A stretch of 29,772 bases of DNA from Candidatus Galligastranaerophilus gallistercoris. GTDB taxonomy: Bacteria; Cyanobacteriota; Vampirovibrionia; Gastranaerophilales; Gastranaerophilaceae. Shown here in pieces: positions 1 to 6,491 of this stretch. Numbering within the stretch: position 1 is the first letter of the stretch; each line of letters begins with the position of its first letter. The DNA is taken from NCBI GenBank assembly GCA_018710795.1, contig DVJH01000079.1:1-29772 (forward strand). The letters run 5' to 3'. The notes beneath the pieces were generated by a model that worked only from the letters and a program-made list of their open reading frames with translations, was not told the origin of the DNA and did no database searches. The position numbers and the translations under genes are program-made.

Positions 1-205
1 CACGAAAGACATTTATATAAGCCTTTTAAAAGGCTTTATATTCGGCGGAATCATAGCAACGGTATGCGCCACCGTCGGATACGAAACCGAAGGCGGGGCA
101 AGAAACGTAGGCGATTCGACAACAAGATCCGCCATACTTTGCACCGTATACCTTCTGCTTGCAGACCTTCTTATCGGCTTTTTATTTTACGCTTCAAACT
201 ATTAA
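1..205 (+). CDS. mlaE: MlaE-family ABC transporter permease, C-terminal part (5' end outside window)
   Basis: This is an open frame running in from the left edge (first full codon at base 2) and ending in TAA at 203-205; 67 residues are visible. They read as the end of an MlaE/YrbE permease: a hydrophobic segment (GFIFGGIIATVCATVGY), a short polar turn with GG and R-N-V-G, then T-T-R-S-A followed by a last membrane helix ending in FYASNY. The GG...VG...TTR-A pattern before the last helix is typical of this family. The family forms the inner-membrane channel of the Mla lipid transport system, which moves phospholipids between the two membranes of diderm bacteria. The stop overlaps the stop of the convergent punA gene by three bases (203-204 shared, 205 beyond), with no terminator between them. 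It is partial, so substrate and partner genes cannot be judged. Confidence 0.82.
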   Translation, partial: TKDIYISLLKGFIFGGIIATVCATVGYETEGGARNVGDSTTRSAILCTVYLLLADLLIGFLFYASNY

Positions 206-1002
206 ATCTTTTCAATGATTAAATCCAAAAGCGCTTTGATTTTATCGGAAGCATTTTTACCCGCTTCAATAACCTCAAGATGATTTAATTTGTTTTTAAA
301 TACTCCGGATGCATAATTTGAAATAAGGCTTATACCCAGAACCCTCATTTTAAGCCAATTTGCAACAATTGCCTCCGGCACCGTAGACATTCCGACAACA
401 TCGGCACCCATTAATTTAAGCATATTGACTTCTGCCGGAGTTTCATAAGAAGGACCGGTTGTTGCCGCATAAACACCTTCTTTAATGTCAATATTAAGCT
501 CTCTTGCCGCTTCAAGCGCGATTTTTCTTAATTGAAAAGAATAAACTTCGCTCATATCGGGAAATCTTTCCCCTTCGTCATCATCGTTTTTTCCTATAAG
601 CGGGTTTGTTCCCGTAAGATTAATATGGTCGCTGATTAACATCAGCTCGCCCGGATGATGATACAAATCGAGCGCACCTGCCGCATTTGTAATAATTATG
701 TCTTTTACGCCCAATTTTTTAAAAACTCTGACGGGGAAAGTAATTGATTTCATCGGATAGCCTTCGTAAAAATGAAACCGCCCCTGCATTATAACAACTT
801 TTTTGTTCTTAATTACGCCGAAAAATAAAGAGCCCTTATGACCTTTAACGCTTGAAGGCATAAACCCTTCAATCTCGCCATAGGGGATTTCGATTCCGTC
901 CAAACCCTTTGTATAATCTCCAAGCCCCGAACCCAAAATAACGGCAATTTCAGGCTCAAAACCGCGCGTCTTTTCCCTGATAAAATTAAGGGTGTTGTCC
1001 AA
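202..1002 (-). CDS. punA: Purine nucleoside phosphorylase (trimeric, NP-I family)
   Basis: This 266-residue protein has the length and motifs of the homotrimeric purine nucleoside phosphorylases, which cleave (deoxy)guanosine and inosine with phosphate to free base and pentose-1-phosphate in the cytosol. Visible motifs are the phosphate loop GSGLG (24-28), QGRFHFYEGY (73-82), TNAAGAL (105-111), GPSYETPAE with the base-contacting Glu, and GMSTVPE. A LISNYASG motif follows, whose Asn matches the base-binding Asn of the family. The start codon is TTG at 1000-1002, supported by AAGGA eight bases upstream and by the position of the first motif; no ATG fits. It follows rpoZ by 19 bases on the same strand, so the two are probably co-transcribed. 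The methylthioadenosine phosphorylase branch is possible but the motif set favours PNP. Confidence 0.93.
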   Translation of the reverse strand: MDNTLNFIREKTRGFEPEIAVILGSGLGDYTKGLDGIEIPYGEIEGFMPSSVKGHKGSLFFGVIKNKKVVIMQGRFHFYEGYPMKSITFPVRVFKKLGVKDIIITNAAGALDLYHHPGELMLISDHINLTGTNPLIGKNDDDEGERFPDMSEVYSFQLRKIALEAARELNIDIKEGVYAATTGPSYETPAEVNMLKLMGADVVGMSTVPEAIVANWLKMRVLGISLISNYASGVFKNKLNHLEVIEAGKNASDKIKALLDLIIEKI

Positions 1003-1021
1003 GGCAAAAATCCTTATAAAA

Positions 1022-1267
1022 CTAGCCTACTAAACCGCTGTCGTCCGATTCCGATGCTTTAACCATAATTGCATGCTGAACGGGTTTTTCTTTTTTGATA
1101 TTAACGTCATAAGATGTTTCAAAATCATATCCGAAATCATCTTTGTTTTTCTTAATCTGTGATTCATCAACAAGTCTTTTTGCAATTTCAATTAATTCAT
1201 ATACGAGTTGATATCTGTTTTCCGTTTTTTCGTTTAAATCCCAAGCGATTTTTGTAATTTGGTTCAT
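1022..1267 (-). CDS. rpoZ: RNA polymerase omega subunit (RpoZ-like)
   Basis: This 81-residue protein has the omega core: an N-terminal helix, then N-R-Y-Q-L-V (17-22) leading a helix that contains AKRL, and later K-P-V-x-x-A-I-M with a following acidic stretch. The N-R-Y...A-K-R...K-P-V-x-x-A-I pattern is close to cyanobacterial omega, while the middle is shortened and Lys/Asp rich. Omega binds beta-prime and helps assemble RNA polymerase. The ATG start is preceded by AAAGGAG, and a good promoter lies just upstream (1289-1317). punA follows 19 bases downstream on the same transcript. The family call rests on short motifs in a small protein, so it is less certain than for the larger genes. Confidence 0.72.
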   Translation of the reverse strand: MNQITKIAWDLNEKTENRYQLVYELIEIAKRLVDESQIKKNKDDFGYDFETSYDVNIKKEKPVQHAIMVKASESDDSGLVG

Positions 1268-1288
1268 CTTTAAATTTCTCCTTTACAT

Positions 1289-1317
1289 AATATACAATGA
1301 GATAACTTATCTTGCAA
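1289..1317 (-). promoter_or_regulatory. Sigma-70 promoter for rpoZ-punA
   Basis: On the minus strand TTGCAA (plus 1312-1317) is followed, after exactly 17 bases, by TATATT (plus 1289-1294). The hexamers match the -35 and -10 consensus at 5/6 and 5/6. Transcription would begin about 15 bases before the rpoZ Shine-Dalgarno, giving a short leader. Confidence 0.7.
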
Positions 1318-1357
1318 GGGGATTTTAGATATAAAAAATTAAACCGTTTAATCGAAA

Positions 1358-1374
1358 TGTAACAAAATGTTACA
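1358..1374. promoter_or_regulatory. Inverted repeat upstream of the EF-hand gene, possible operator
   Basis: TGTAAC and GTTACA are perfect 6-base inverted arms around a 5-base AAAAT spacer. The element lies between the divergent rpoZ and EF-hand genes, 65 bases before the EF-hand ATG, and just upstream of AT-rich -10-like hexamers (TATACT at 1398-1403). It looks like a dimeric regulator site, but no regulator can be named. Confidence 0.4.
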
Positions 1375-1438
1375 AAAAGGCAATTATTTTAAACACATAT
1401 ACTTTATATATACAAAAGAGAGATGAAAAGAGGATGCC

Positions 1439-2251
1439 ATGACAGAATTGTCGGGAAAATTCGATTACAACGGATTAAAAAACATACTGAGAGAAAAAGG
1501 AATCTTAAACAAAGACTTAAATAAAGCAATAAGACAAGTCGAATCCGATAATAATATCGACAGCATAAAAGATGCCGATGAAAAACAAAAAATGGTAATT
1601 TCAGACAGCATATGGAATTTCACCAATCCCGCCTCACTGTCAACAAAACCGGAATATCTCGACGAAGAAAACCCGTTCGGAAACGTATGGGCAAAAATGC
1701 AGACCGCAGGAACAAACAGCGCTCAAGACAGCACTTTTAGCGGTTACAACGGAGCCTTAAACAACGAATTTACGTTCAACCTTGCAGATAATAAAATCAT
1801 AGGCGACGGCACAAATTTAATGGATATGCCCGAACCCTTATACGATATAGATGAATACGAAGCGGTAGACTACGAAGAATTTTACAATTTCGGCGATGAA
1901 ACGGAAGAAACCGAAAAAACGGAAGAAAAAGACGAATCAAAAGACAAAGCCGATGAAGAAGAAAAACTTGACCTGAACGCCTTTGAAACAAAATACGGCG
2001 GGCAGTTTGCATCTTCGGGGGTAACCGATACGCAAAAACAGGAAGCAATGAAAAATATCTTTAATAAACTTGATGTAAATTCAAGCGGATATTTGGAACA
2101 AAGCGAACTTGCGGGAGCTTTTTATTCTTCGGCGTTAAGTAAGGATAAAAAGGATACAACAATTGAAAGTGCGCCTCTTGAAGGCGACAATCTCTTAGGT
2201 GGGGAAATGATGGAAATGGATATGTCAAACGATTCATTCAGCGCACAATAA
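1439..2251 (+). CDS. Acidic protein with one canonical EF-hand
   Basis: This 270-residue protein has no signal peptide or membrane segment. The first 55 residues are a charged helical region containing G-I-L-N-K-D-L-N. The middle is Asn/Ser/Phe rich and low in complexity. Residues about 148-180 are a Glu/Lys/Asp-rich acidic stretch. Residues 212-223 form a textbook calcium-binding EF-hand loop: D212, N214, S216, G217, Y218 as backbone ligand, L219, and the bidentate E223, preceded by an amphipathic helix containing I-F-N-K-L and followed by another (LAGAFYSS). The C-terminus is Met/Asp/Ser rich. A lone EF-hand suggests calcium-dependent dimerisation or binding to a partner. AGAGG lies five bases before the ATG. 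It is transcribed alone and ends in a strong bidirectional terminator. I recognise the motif but not the protein, so no function is assigned. Confidence 0.85.
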   Translation: MTELSGKFDYNGLKNILREKGILNKDLNKAIRQVESDNNIDSIKDADEKQKMVISDSIWNFTNPASLSTKPEYLDEENPFGNVWAKMQTAGTNSAQDSTFSGYNGALNNEFTFNLADNKIIGDGTNLMDMPEPLYDIDEYEAVDYEEFYNFGDETEETEKTEEKDESKDKADEEEKLDLNAFETKYGGQFASSGVTDTQKQEAMKNIFNKLDVNSSGYLEQSELAGAFYSSALSKDKKDTTIESAPLEGDNLLGGEMMEMDMSNDSFSAQ

Positions 2252-2273
2252 AAGCGCAATATGAACAAGGACC

Positions 2274-2308
2274 AAAAAGACGCCGAAATTTTCGGCGTCT
2301 TTCTTTTT
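2274..2308. terminator. Bidirectional intrinsic terminator between the EF-hand and flotillin genes
   Basis: A 13-base perfect inverted repeat (2276-2288 with 2290-2302; core GACGCCGAAA) is followed by a T-run on the plus strand and preceded by an A-run, so it can stop both the EF-hand transcript and the convergent flotillin operon that ends at 2322. Confidence 0.9.
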
Positions 2309-2321
2309 AAATCGGCTTATT

Positions 2322-3932
2322 CTATTCTTTGGGAACGGAAAATTTTGTTCCGCATTTAATACAATATACCTGCTGTCCGTCCGATGAAGGATCCACATCG
2401 CAAAATCCGGGGATTTTAACTTCTCCGTCTTCGGTTTTATTTGCTTTGTATTTTGCGCTGCAATGCGGGCAGCATACGCTTAAAGTATCGTCTTGATTGT
2501 GAACGAGTTTCCCTTCCTGAGCATTTTGGTCAGAATTTACATCCGCATTATTAATGCAATCATCAACCTTGCCTAAAATTCTCGGAAGTTCGATTCCTGC
2601 CTGCCCCGCCAAATCATGCATGGCGGGAAGCGCCTTAATTAATTCTTTCATAAAATTAGCCGTGGTAGAACCGTTCCCGCTGCCTGCGCCGCCGTCCCAA
2701 ACGGTAATCTTATCGAATTTAATATTTTTGATTGCTTCAACCTGTTTGCCTACAATATCTTCGATTTTTTCAATCATTAAGAAACTTGTTGCGACTTCGG
2801 GTTTATTGTTTGAAATGGCAACTAGTTTATCGTAACCTGCGGCTTTTGCTTCCAAAACGGCTTTGACACCTTCGGCTTCGGCAAAATATTTTGCTCTGAT
2901 GGCGTCTGCCTCACCGTTTGCGATTCTTCTCAATCTTTCGGCTTCTGCATCCGCTTCAACCTGAATTTTTAATTTTTCAACTTCCTGTTCCGCAAGTTCT
3001 TCTTTTTTAAGCCTTGCTTCTTCCTGTTCTTTTTGTGCAATTAAAATATCACGTTCCGCATTTGCTTTTGCAACTTCACCGAGTTTCAGAGCTTCCGCCT
3101 GTTTTACGGCTAATGTAGCGTTGTATTCGGCTATATTCGCCTTTGAAATGTTTTCGCCTTCAACCGCCTGGGCTTCAAGTTGTGCGGTTTGAACCCTTTT
3201 TTCTCTTTCGGCGTTTGCCTGACCGATTGTTGTTTGTGCAATTTGATTTGCAACCTGAACTTCTTTTTCTCTGTTTTGGTCAGCCTCACCTATTGCACCG
3301 AGTTTTTCCTGTTGAGCAACTTCGACTTTTGCTTTGTTTATAGCTTCTGCAGCGGCTCTTTTACCGATAGCGTCAATATATCCCGATTCATCGGTAATAT
3401 CTCTTATGTTAACGTTAATAACGCTTAAACCTAATTTGTTTAATTCCGCATCAACGTTAATGTTAATTTGTTCTAAGAATTTTTCTCTGTCCTGGTTAAT
3501 TTCTTCAATTGATAACGTTGCGATAACGAGCCTCAATTGTCCTAAAATAATATCGCTTGCCATTGAAATAATTGTTTGTTTGTTTGAATTTAAAAGCCTT
3601 TCTGCGGCATTTTGCATAATTTTAGGGTTCGTTGAAATTGCAAATGTAAACGTTGAAGGAACTGCAACTCTGATATTTCCTTTAGAAAGTGCACCTTTAA
3701 GGTCAATGTCGGTTGTCATGGGTTCCAATGACAACATTGAATAATCCTGAATTAAGGGCCAAACAAAAACGCCTCCGCCATGGACGCATTTTGCCGTGCC
3801 GCTTCCCTGAACTTTACCGTATACAACTATTACCTTGTTTGAGGGGCATCTTTTATATCTGCTTGCGGCAAATGTAATTGCGCCCAGAACAAGGATAATA
3901 AAAAGCATACTTGCGCCTGTAAGTAATTCCAT
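2322..3932 (-). CDS. floT: Flotillin-like SPFH membrane protein with C-terminal zinc ribbon
   Basis: This 536-residue protein has a membrane segment or hairpin at about 5-24, an SPFH/band-7 domain at about 28-190, a long Ala/Glu/Lys coiled coil with the flotillin AEA repeats at about 190-380, and a C-terminal region carrying the GGAGSGNGS turn seen in flotillins. Flotillins oligomerise on the cytoplasmic face of the membrane and organise membrane domains. After the flotillin part comes a Cys-rich tail: CPHC at 488-491 and CIKC at 524-527, with extra Cys at 487 and 511, a zinc-ribbon pattern that canonical flotillins of about 500 residues lack. It is the third gene of a minus-strand operon after an NfeD-like protein and a 213-residue membrane protein, matching the yuaF-yuaG pairing in Bacillus. 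A Shine-Dalgarno (AAAGGAG) precedes the ATG. The transcript ends at the terminator at 2274-2308. Confidence 0.93.
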   Translation of the reverse strand: MELLTGASMLFIILVLGAITFAASRYKRCPSNKVIVVYGKVQGSGTAKCVHGGGVFVWPLIQDYSMLSLEPMTTDIDLKGALSKGNIRVAVPSTFTFAISTNPKIMQNAAERLLNSNKQTIISMASDIILGQLRLVIATLSIEEINQDREKFLEQININVDAELNKLGLSVINVNIRDITDESGYIDAIGKRAAAEAINKAKVEVAQQEKLGAIGEADQNREKEVQVANQIAQTTIGQANAEREKRVQTAQLEAQAVEGENISKANIAEYNATLAVKQAEALKLGEVAKANAERDILIAQKEQEEARLKKEELAEQEVEKLKIQVEADAEAERLRRIANGEADAIRAKYFAEAEGVKAVLEAKAAGYDKLVAISNNKPEVATSFLMIEKIEDIVGKQVEAIKNIKFDKITVWDGGAGSGNGSTTANFMKELIKALPAMHDLAGQAGIELPRILGKVDDCINNADVNSDQNAQEGKLVHNQDDTLSVCCPHCSAKYKANKTEDGEVKIPGFCDVDPSSDGQQVYCIKCGTKFSVPKE

Positions 3933-3944
3933 AATTTTCTCCTT

Positions 3945-4586
3945 TTACTCCTTTATTTGTTCTAATTCGTAATTTATCACTTTTAAATTTAACAATTCAT
4001 ACATATAATGTTCAAACGCCGTTTTGGCGCATACATTAAGTTTTTGCTCAAAAGTATTTTTATCAACCGTTTCTTCAAGATTTAAAACGTACAGAATAAC
4101 AAGCTTTATATAATTATCAAGAAAATTCTTCTCGTCGCCCTTTGAATCGTATAATTTTAAAAATCTTGCTTTATCCATGCAGGAAAGTATTTTTTTATCT
4201 TCCGAGATTTTATAATTAAATTCAACTTTAATATCAATATATTTAGAGCAAAGATTTTGAAAAAACATCTTTCTTTGTTCAAAAAGAATGTTTTCATTTT
4301 CAAATTTCGATTCTTTTATAATGTCTTCAAATCTTCCCTTCAAAGATACACATATATCGGAAGGCGTTTTTAAAATATCAATGGCTCTGGTTGTGATTCT
4401 GTTATAAAATACACCCCTGTCGCCTTTGTTCAAAACGGTAATGATGCCGTTCCAGGTGGAAAGATTATAAAGAATAACAATCCCGTTGTCTTTTGCTCTC
4501 TTGTATCCGAACATAACGGCAAGTGCCGAAATAATCAAAAACACAAAAAGCATATATGACACAAAGGGATTGTTTATAAAAAACAT
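3945..4586 (-). CDS. Uncharacterised membrane-anchored protein in the flotillin operon, possibly a diverged SPFH fragment
   Basis: This 213-residue protein has one N-terminal membrane segment (about 8-27, LFVFLIISALAVMFGY) followed by a Lys/Arg boundary and a soluble part. It is not a family I can name. The soluble part has a layout like a band-7 domain: a beta-rich stretch (VILYNLSTWNGIITVL), an I-D-I-K-V-E-F-N-Y-K-I strand, then a long helix region ending in LLNLKVINYELEQI, where SPFH domains have their 'Gly-Ile-x-Val' strand before the coiled coil. It stops there, with no flotillin tail. The SPFH reading is inference from topology only. The gene starts three bases after the NfeD-like stop and ends 12 bases before the flotillin ATG, so it is almost certainly co-translated with both and may form a hetero-complex with flotillin. 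Confidence 0.7.
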   Translation of the reverse strand: MFFINNPFVSYMLFVFLIISALAVMFGYKRAKDNGIVILYNLSTWNGIITVLNKGDRGVFYNRITTRAIDILKTPSDICVSLKGRFEDIIKESKFENENILFEQRKMFFQNLCSKYIDIKVEFNYKISEDKKILSCMDKARFLKLYDSKGDEKNFLDNYIKLVILYVLNLEETVDKNTFEQKLNVCAKTAFEHYMYELLNLKVINYELEQIKE

Positions 4587-4589
4587 TTT

Positions 4590-5132
4590 TTATTCTTTCA
4601 CAATATAAACATTATCGTTTTCAACTCTCGTTACTTTAATCAAATCGAAAACGTTTATTTCTACGTCCGAATCATTGTAAGCATCAATAACGGAAAGTTT
4701 TGAATTTAATTCAATTTCAATTTTGCCTGCACCTCTCGGGGCAAATTTTAAATATGCCTTTCCCGTTTTATCAACAAGCTCGTTTAAATCAACTTTCGGT
4801 GTGTGTTCAAGTTTTTTAAACACGGAAATAAGCCATGTAAAAAAGACCATACCCAAAATACCCGAAATCAGGGCAACAACCGCACTCATCTCAAGCCCGT
4901 ATTTTAAATGGTCATATGCAAGCCAGCCCATCCAGCCCGAACACATAAAAAATGCGCTTATTCCTTCAACGGTAAATAATCCGAAAGAAGAATCACTGTC
5001 CGTTAAAGAAGTAAAATCAGCGCTTATTTCGGTTCCCGAATGAATGGGAAGCGCAGTTTTTATAACAAAAACAATCGTTCCTATAATCGCACAATACCAG
5101 TAAAATCCCGATAACACTTCCGAATCTATCAT
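4590..5132 (-). CDS. NfeD/YuaF-like membrane protein with OB-fold domain
   Basis: This 180-residue protein has three predicted membrane segments (about 10-30, 53-72 and 80-102) and then a soluble C-terminal domain starting near 115. In that domain, L-V-D-K-T-G-K-A-x-L, P-R-G-A-G-K-I-E-I, an I-x-V-F-D-L-I-K-V strand and a final VENDNVYIVKE fit the NfeD OB-fold. Its length is close to Bacillus YuaF. NfeD proteins are the standard partners of flotillins and are thought to help assemble or regulate flotillin domains. It is the first gene of the flotillin operon. AAAGGTG lies seven bases before the ATG. There is no serine protease domain, so it belongs to the short NfeD1b class rather than the protease-fused type. 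Confidence 0.83.
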   Translation of the reverse strand: MIDSEVLSGFYWYCAIIGTIVFVIKTALPIHSGTEISADFTSLTDSDSSFGLFTVEGISAFFMCSGWMGWLAYDHLKYGLEMSAVVALISGILGMVFFTWLISVFKKLEHTPKVDLNELVDKTGKAYLKFAPRGAGKIEIELNSKLSVIDAYNDSDVEINVFDLIKVTRVENDNVYIVKE

Positions 5133-5215
5133 ATGTAAACACCTTTATATTAATATTAACGGGAAAATTTTAATACATTTTTACGATTTTTAAATCATAC
5201 AATCAATTGATAAGT

Positions 5216-5545
5216 TCAATTGCAATACAATTTCCATTTTAAAGGCGAATCATCAAACTCTATTAAAAGCTCTCTGTTTTTGCCTTCTTCAAGCCCTATG
5301 TTCCACATAATGCATAAGGGCTTCGGAATAATAATTGCGGGGGTATTTCCCAATTTTTGAAATTTTTTTTCTTCAAGCGCTATCACATCTTTTTTCAATA
5401 TTAAAATATATACTTCTCCGGTAATTTCCTGAATAAGTTTGTATTTTATATCTTTATAATTGAAGCCCAAAAATTCAAACACTTCGCTTGGTATCGGAAG
5501 AGCAAGACTGTTACCTATTTGACGTACTTTGCGCTTAAGAGCCAT
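5216..5545 (-). CDS. Protein with two tandem AbrB/MazE-type swapped-hairpin domains
   Basis: This 109-residue protein is made of two similar halves. The first (about 3-52) begins K-R-K-V-R-Q-I-G-N-S-L-A-L-P-I-P. The second (about 57-105) begins K-K-F-Q-K-L-G-N-T-P-A-I-I-I-P. The shared pattern (basic residue, Q-x-x-G-N-x-x-A-x-x-I-P, then a hydrophobic strand) is that of AbrB/MazE DNA-binding domains, which normally dimerise by hairpin swapping; here both halves lie in one chain, so a monomer could mimic the dimer. No toxin gene (MazF or PIN type) is adjacent, so it looks like a transition-state or autoregulatory DNA-binding protein rather than half of a toxin-antitoxin pair. The upstream region is full of inverted and direct repeats, plausible own operators. 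The ATG is preceded only by a weak AACAGG. Confidence 0.8.
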   Translation of the reverse strand: MALKRKVRQIGNSLALPIPSEVFEFLGFNYKDIKYKLIQEITGEVYILILKKDVIALEEKKFQKLGNTPAIIIPKPLCIMWNIGLEEGKNRELLIEFDDSPLKWKLYCN

Positions 5546-5793
5546 TTAAAAAACCTGTTTACAGAGTATGAAATAATGTAACAATTATTAGTTATTTTTT
5601 AACTAACATGTTGACTATATTTCAACTAACGTATACTATAAGAAAGTACTTACGCACTGTTTTCATATTAGCAGGGTTAAGACGGTATATCAAGCATTAG
5701 TTAAGAAAGGAATTTTTGCTTATTTATTTTAAATCTTACGGTTTTATATTTCAAAACCGGCGTTTTAATCCTGCTTTTTTTTGAAAGATAAAA
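5546..5793. other. Repeat-rich intergenic region between the AbrB-type gene and the small Cys-rich ORF
   Basis: About 250 bases without a convincing gene. It holds an inverted repeat TTAGTTA-N5-TAACTAA (5588-5606), a second short one GTTGA-N7-TCAAC (5610-5626), and a direct repeat AACTAAC at 5601-5607 and 5624-5630. A further TTAGTTAA lies at 5697-5704. A hairpin of CGGTTTT and AAAACCG arms lies near 5738-5758. The repeats cluster over the plus-strand promoter at 5611-5639. Confidence 0.6.
5611..5639 (+). promoter_or_regulatory. Sigma-70 promoter facing the small ORF and rimM
   Basis: TTGACT (5611-5616, 5/6 match) is followed after 17 bases by TACTAT (5634-5639, 4/6 match). It would give a leader of about 150 bases before the ORF at 5794. 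The -35 box lies inside the GTTGA...TCAAC inverted repeat, so a regulator bound there would block it. Confidence 0.5.
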
Positions 5794-5952
5794 ATGTATA
5801 CGGAAGAAAAAGACTGCAAACCAATACAAAAAGAAAGAGAAAATAAACATCATTCGGCAGATTTTAACTGCGGTGAATGCAACCAAACGGACTGCATATA
5901 CTGGCTTTTATATAACGGTTATTTAAGTGAAGAAAACATTCGGGAACGATAA
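5794..5952 (+). CDS. Small Cys-rich protein of 52 residues
   Basis: This short ORF begins ATG at 5794 and ends TAA at 5950-5952. A stop codon lies 12 bases upstream in frame, and a GAAAGA Shine-Dalgarno five bases before the ATG. The product starts with a charged, Lys/Glu-rich half and then has C26-G-E-C29-N-Q-T-D-C34 followed by an aromatic segment (IYWLLYNGYL) and a charged end; C8 is a fourth cysteine. The C-x2-C-x4-C cluster suggests metal or Fe-S binding, but the family is unknown to me. It ends 23 bases before the rimM ATG, which lacks its own Shine-Dalgarno, so it may be translationally coupled or share a transcript. Codon use matches its neighbours. The opposite strand also has an ORF here (5701-5886), but that one has no ribosome binding site and no recognisable pattern. 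Confidence 0.6.
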   Translation: MYTEEKDCKPIQKERENKHHSADFNCGECNQTDCIYWLLYNGYLSEENIRER

Positions 5953-5975
5953 ATTGTTTATTGTATAATTCTTTT

Positions 5976-6491
5976 ATGCAAAACGATGAATTTTTATCTA
6001 TCGGAAAAATAATAAATTTTCACGGCATAAAAGGCGAAGCAAAAATCGGTTATTCGAATAAAAATCTTATTTCTTCGCTTAAATTCTGCTACGTTGAAAA
6101 AAACCGCGAAAAATCCAAACTTGAAATAACTTCAATCAGGTTTCATAAAAATTTTGCAATAATAAAATTTAAAGAAATAAATTCCATAAACGAATTATTG
6201 GAATTTAAAGGGAAAAACATCTTCTTATCCAAAGCGGAAATAGAAAATAACCTTGATAAAAACGAATTTTTAATAGACGACCTCATAGGCATGAAAGTTT
6301 TTGACAACAAAGAAGACTACATAGGCGAAGTTATTGAAATTAAAGAAACGCTTGCAAACGATATTCTTTGCATAAAAACGCCCGATGAAAACAAAGAACC
6401 GGTTATGATTCCTTTTGTAAAAGAATTGGTTCCCGTTGTGGACATCAAAACAAAAAAAATCATAATAAAACCGATTGAGGGCCTTATATGA
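5976..6491 (+). CDS. rimM: Ribosome maturation factor RimM
   Basis: From ATG at 5976 the product is 171 residues. It begins with the N-terminal beta-barrel motif E-F-L-x-I-G-K-I-x-N-x-H-G-I-K-G-E (5-21), typical of RimM, and has the PRC-barrel in its second half (F-L-I-D-D-L-I-G-M-K-V near 95, and V-M-I-P-F-V-K-E-L-V-P-V-V-D). RimM binds ribosomal protein S19 and assists 30S head assembly. An in-frame TTG at 5961 would add five residues but lies in a TATAAT-containing stretch (5964-5969) and is not preceded by a ribosome site, so ATG 5976 is chosen. It overlaps trmD by four bases (ATGA), the usual rimM-trmD arrangement. Confidence 0.95.
   Translation: MQNDEFLSIGKIINFHGIKGEAKIGYSNKNLISSLKFCYVEKNREKSKLEITSIRFHKNFAIIKFKEINSINELLEFKGKNIFLSKAEIENNLDKNEFLIDDLIGMKVFDNKEDYIGEVIEIKETLANDILCIKTPDENKEPVMIPFVKELVPVVDIKTKKIIIKPIEGLI

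Noticed and set aside
1358..1374. Reading the inverted repeat as an NtcA site (GTA-N8-TAC), attractive given the cyanobacterial affinity
   Set aside because: The GTA and TAC triplets are separated by nine bases, not eight, and the positions do not match a promoter activated at -41.
5216..5545. Toxin-antitoxin module with the AbrB/MazE-like protein as antitoxin
   Set aside because: No MazF-, PIN- or HicA-like gene lies on either side; the flanking genes are NfeD-like and rimM.
5701..5886. 61-residue ORF on the minus strand opposite the Cys-rich small ORF
   Set aside because: It has no ribosome site, its composition is that of a reverse-strand shadow (Phe/Tyr/Lys rich), and the plus-strand ORF over most of the same bases has a ribosome site and a Cys motif.
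5961..5975. TTG start for rimM at 5961
   Set aside because: The added codons overlap a TATAAT hexamer, there is no ribosome site before it, and RimM homology begins just after the ATG at 5976.
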